The position numbers were made by a program, and so were the translations under genes. This document shows, piece by piece, positions 20,894 to 23,176 of a stretch of 23,176 nucleotides of DNA (its first letter is position 1; every line of letters starts with the position of its first letter). The notes under the pieces were generated by a model. The model ran no database searches. It was not told the origin of the DNA and was given only the letters and a program-made list of their open reading frames with translations. The stretch spans positions 1 to 23,176 of the forward strand of contig JAZQKI010000021.1 of assembly GCA_045542075.1 (NCBI GenBank). The letters run 5' to 3'. This stretch comes from SVTX01 sp045542075. Lineage in GTDB: Bacteria > Bacillota > Clostridia > Oscillospirales > CAG-272.

Positions 20894-22552
20894 ATGCGTT
20901 CGGATAACGTAACAAAGGGCGCGGAAAGAGCGCCGAACAGAAGTCTTTTTTATGCAATGGGATACACCAAGGAGGAGCTTGAGCGTCCTCTTATCGGTGT
21001 TGTTTCCGCGCACAGCGATATAGTTCCCGGTCACTATCACCTCGACAAAATCACCGAGGCGGTAAAGGCGGGCGTCAGAATGGCGGGAGGAACTCCCATT
21101 ATGATCCCCTCTATCGGCGTATGCGACGGTATAGCCATGGGACATATCGGCATGAAGTATTCGCTCGCGTCCCGTGAGCTTATAGCGGACAGCGTGGAGA
21201 CCATGACAATGGCTCATCAGCTTGACGGACTTGTGCTTGTTCCAAACTGTGACAAGATCGTTCCTGGTATGGTAATGGCGGCGGTAAGAATGGACATCCC
21301 CGCGGTCGTTTGCTCGGGCGGACCTATGCTTGCGGGTACTTACAACGGTGAGGAGACCTCACTTTCCAAGATGTTTGAAGCGGTTGGAGCATATAAGGCG
21401 GGTATAATTGACGCGTGCAAGCTTGACGAGTGTGAAAAGGGAGTATGTCCCGGTTGCGGATCCTGCGCGGGAATGTACACTGCAAATTCCATGAACTGTC
21501 TTTGCGAGGCAATCGGCATTGCGCTGCCGGGCAACGGAACAATTCCTGCTGTGTCGTCAAGAAGAACTATGCTTGCAAAGCATGCAGGCATGGCTATTAT
21601 GAGCCTTGTCGAAAAGGGAATTACCGCGCGACAGATAATAAACGAAAAATCCATCCTCAATGCCCTTGCTTGCGATATGGCGTTGGGTTGCTCGTCAAAC
21701 AGTGTTCTTCACCTGCTCGCTATCTCAAACGAGGCTGGATGTCCTCTTGACCTCAATGCATTCAATGAGATGAGCGCAAGAGTTCCTAACCTCTGCCATT
21801 TAGCACCTGCAGGCCCTACTCATATGCAGGATCTTGACGCGGCGGGTGGTATTCCCGCGGTTCAGGCTGAACTGCTTAAGCGTGGACTTATTGACGGTAG
21901 CCTTCCTACCGTGAGCGGCAAAACAGTTGCGGAAAATATTGAGAGAGCGCACATAAAGGATAACAGAAGCATCCGACCCATTGACGATCCTTATAGCGAG
22001 ACGGGCGGAATACAGATACTCTGGGGTAATATCGCGCAGGACGGTTGCGTCGTAAAGCGAAGCGCGGTAGCTCCCGAAATGCTTTGCCATAGCGGTCCGG
22101 CAAGAGTTTTCAACTCCGAGGATGAGGCTATTGCGGCAATTTACAGCGGCAAGATAACCCATGGTGACGTAGTCGTTATAAGATACGAAGGCCCCGTTGG
22201 AGGCCCCGGAATGAGAGAAATGTTAAATCCAACATCGGCTCTGGCGGGAATGAAGCTTGACAAGACCGTCGCGCTTATCACCGACGGAAGATTCTCGGGC
22301 GCTTCAAGAGGCGCGTCGATAGGACACGTCTGCCCCGAGGCGGCATGCGGAGGAAATATCGGACTTCTCAGAGAGGGAGATATAATTGAGATCGACATTC
22401 CTAATGCATCCATAAACGCGCGTGTGTCTGACGAGGAGTTCGCGGCAAGACGCGAGAAATATGTTGCTCCTGAGCCTAATGTTAAGACCGGATGGCTTGC
22501 GAGATATGCAAGACTTGTTGACTCGGCAGCAAAGGGCGCAGTGATGAAGTGA
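20894..22552 (+). CDS. ilvD: Dihydroxy-acid dehydratase
   Basis: A 552-residue Fe-S dehydratase that converts 2,3-dihydroxyisovalerate or dihydroxymethylvalerate to the 2-keto acid, the third shared step of Val/Leu/Ile synthesis. Cluster and Mg-site motifs are present: LVPNCDKIVPGM, CPGCGSCAGMYTANSMNCL and, near the C-terminus, ITDGRFSGASRGASIGHVCPEA. The length is normal. The ATG has AGAAAGGAG upstream. It completes the ilvB-N-C set but is separated from ilvC by coaX and panT. No separate promoter is obvious, so it may share the T-box transcript or use a hidden internal promoter. A strong terminator follows. Its product 2-ketoisovalerate is also the precursor of pantoate. Confidence 0.97.
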   Translation: MRSDNVTKGAERAPNRSLFYAMGYTKEELERPLIGVVSAHSDIVPGHYHLDKITEAVKAGVRMAGGTPIMIPSIGVCDGIAMGHIGMKYSLASRELIADSVETMTMAHQLDGLVLVPNCDKIVPGMVMAAVRMDIPAVVCSGGPMLAGTYNGEETSLSKMFEAVGAYKAGIIDACKLDECEKGVCPGCGSCAGMYTANSMNCLCEAIGIALPGNGTIPAVSSRRTMLAKHAGMAIMSLVEKGITARQIINEKSILNALACDMALGCSSNSVLHLLAISNEAGCPLDLNAFNEMSARVPNLCHLAPAGPTHMQDLDAAGGIPAVQAELLKRGLIDGSLPTVSGKTVAENIERAHIKDNRSIRPIDDPYSETGGIQILWGNIAQDGCVVKRSAVAPEMLCHSGPARVFNSEDEAIAAIYSGKITHGDVVVIRYEGPVGGPGMREMLNPTSALAGMKLDKTVALITDGRFSGASRGASIGHVCPEAACGGNIGLLREGDIIEIDIPNASINARVSDEEFAARREKYVAPEPNVKTGWLARYARLVDSAAKGAVMK

Positions 22553-22581
22553 TTTTCTTCATTATTATATATTGATTGCTT

Positions 22582-22625
22582 AAAAAGGAATGCTTTTTGT
22601 AAACCGCAAAAAGTATTCCTTTTTG
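22582..22625 (+). terminator. Terminator after ilvD
   Basis: A long stem pairs AAAAAGGAATGCTTTTTG (22582-22599) with 22607-22624, loop TAAACCG, ending in CCTTTTTGTG. It ends the ilv region. Confidence 0.88.
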
Positions 22626-22780
22626 TGAATTTATGCTAAACAAATCTGCAAAATACAACTTCTGAGAGCCCCGTGCGGGGAGGAATTCTTTGCTTTTTTG
22701 GTCAAAATGCACTAAATTAGTGTTTCAATTTCAGTTAAATTACGAATAACGCCAAAAGTGAAATTTTTCGAAAATTCTTG
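22626..22780. other. Intergenic stretch before the rRNA promoters
   Basis: No gene is seen. It contains a small GC hairpin CCCCGTGCGGGG near 22669-22680 and a perfect palindrome CACTAAATTAGTG at 22710-22722, a possible protein-binding site upstream of the rRNA promoters. Confidence 0.4.
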
Positions 22781-22809
22781 TTGACAAATACCTCTCGCGG
22801 TGATATAAT
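22781..22809 (+). promoter_or_regulatory. rRNA operon promoter P1
   Basis: Perfect TTGACA (22781-22786) and TATAAT (22804-22809) with a 17-base spacer and AT-rich sequence upstream, as expected for an rRNA promoter. Confidence 0.9.
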
Positions 22810-22875
22810 AATAAAGCTGCCGAAAAAAAGCAGCAAAAAATCACATAAAATTTCAGAAAAAGTTTGAAAAAACTA

Positions 22876-22904
22876 TTGACAGAAAGAGACAAATGTGATA
22901 TACT
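22876..22904 (+). promoter_or_regulatory. rRNA operon promoter P2
   Basis: TTGACA (22876-22881) and TATACT (22899-22904), 17-base spacer, exactly 95 bases downstream of P1. Tandem promoters are usual for rRNA operons. Confidence 0.88.
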
Positions 22905-22910
22905 GATTAG

Positions 22911-23097
22911 GCTCGCACAAAACGGGCGAGCGAAAATTGAACCTTGACAATTGAACAACAAGAGATAAGTACAAAGCAAGATAAGTGCGAAATACAGATC
23001 TGTCAATTTTAATAGAGTACACGACTCTAAAAAGTAAGTAAAGCTAGAAAAAAAGCTCGAAGAAAAAGATTTTAACTGCGAGAGCAGATAAGATACA
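22911..23097 (+). other. rRNA leader
   Basis: This transcribed leader starts with a hairpin GCTCGC/GCGAGC (22911-22931), followed by the AT-rich segment TTGAACCTTGACAATTGAAC, a common rRNA-leader sequence in Clostridia. A further small dyad CTGCGAGAGCAG lies just before the 16S start. It probably carries antitermination and RNase III processing signals, but a definite boxA is not visible. Confidence 0.6.

Positions 23098-23176
<79 letters not shown>

Overview
The window looks like one contig of an uncultured, spore-forming, anaerobic member of the Clostridia (Firmicutes). Three things point that way: consensus sigma-A promoters with 17-base spacers and strong AGGAGG-type ribosome sites; a T-box riboswitch on the branched-chain amino acid operon; and a manganese catalase, a SpoIIQ-like M23 protein and an MreB/PBP2 pair. 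The right edge falls just inside a 16S rRNA gene and the left edge inside a broken catalase gene, both typical contig ends. I do not assign a genus.

Left part (1-6225): a manganese catalase C-terminal fragment; a minus-strand tRNA-Pro(UGG) with its own promoter, an unusually long leader and a terminator; a small DUF378 membrane protein; a SpoIIQ-like membrane-anchored M23 protein; then a promoter followed by maf, mreB and a class B PBP2. The last three form a cell-shape and wall-elongation unit that lacks mreC, mreD and rodA between mreB and the PBP.

Middle (6226-15202): two tandem paralogous lipoproteins of about 900 residues. Each carries four copies of an exactly spaced C-x10-C-x2-C-x14-H repeat (periodicity 41-42 residues) and a large, probably beta-rich C-terminal region. 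Convergent to them is an MFS transporter. Upstream of that, also on the minus strand, is a sugar operon: a sugar phosphate isomerase/epimerase-type TIM barrel and a Gfo/Idh/MocA oxidoreductase interrupted by one in-frame TAG. The operon's promoter overlaps three TTGTCTT direct repeats spaced 21-22 bp.

Right part (15348-22625): a promoter and T-box (probable Val specifier) control ilvB-ilvN-ilvC. These are followed on the same strand by coaX (type III pantothenate kinase), a 25-codon leader ORF, a PanT-like ECF transporter S component, and ilvD. The region thus combines valine/isoleucine synthesis with pantothenate uptake and phosphorylation; the two share 2-ketoisovalerate as a metabolic branch point, although no panB, panC or panD is present. 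The gaps around coaX, panT and ilvD are filled with hairpins and look like processing or regulatory spacers. The window closes with an ilvD terminator, two tandem rRNA promoters, a leader and the first ~80 bases of 16S rRNA.

The best candidates for something new are the duplicated CCCH-repeat lipoproteins, the coupled leader ORF and structured RNA before panT, the direct-repeat operator of the sugar operon, and the long structured leader of tRNA-Pro.
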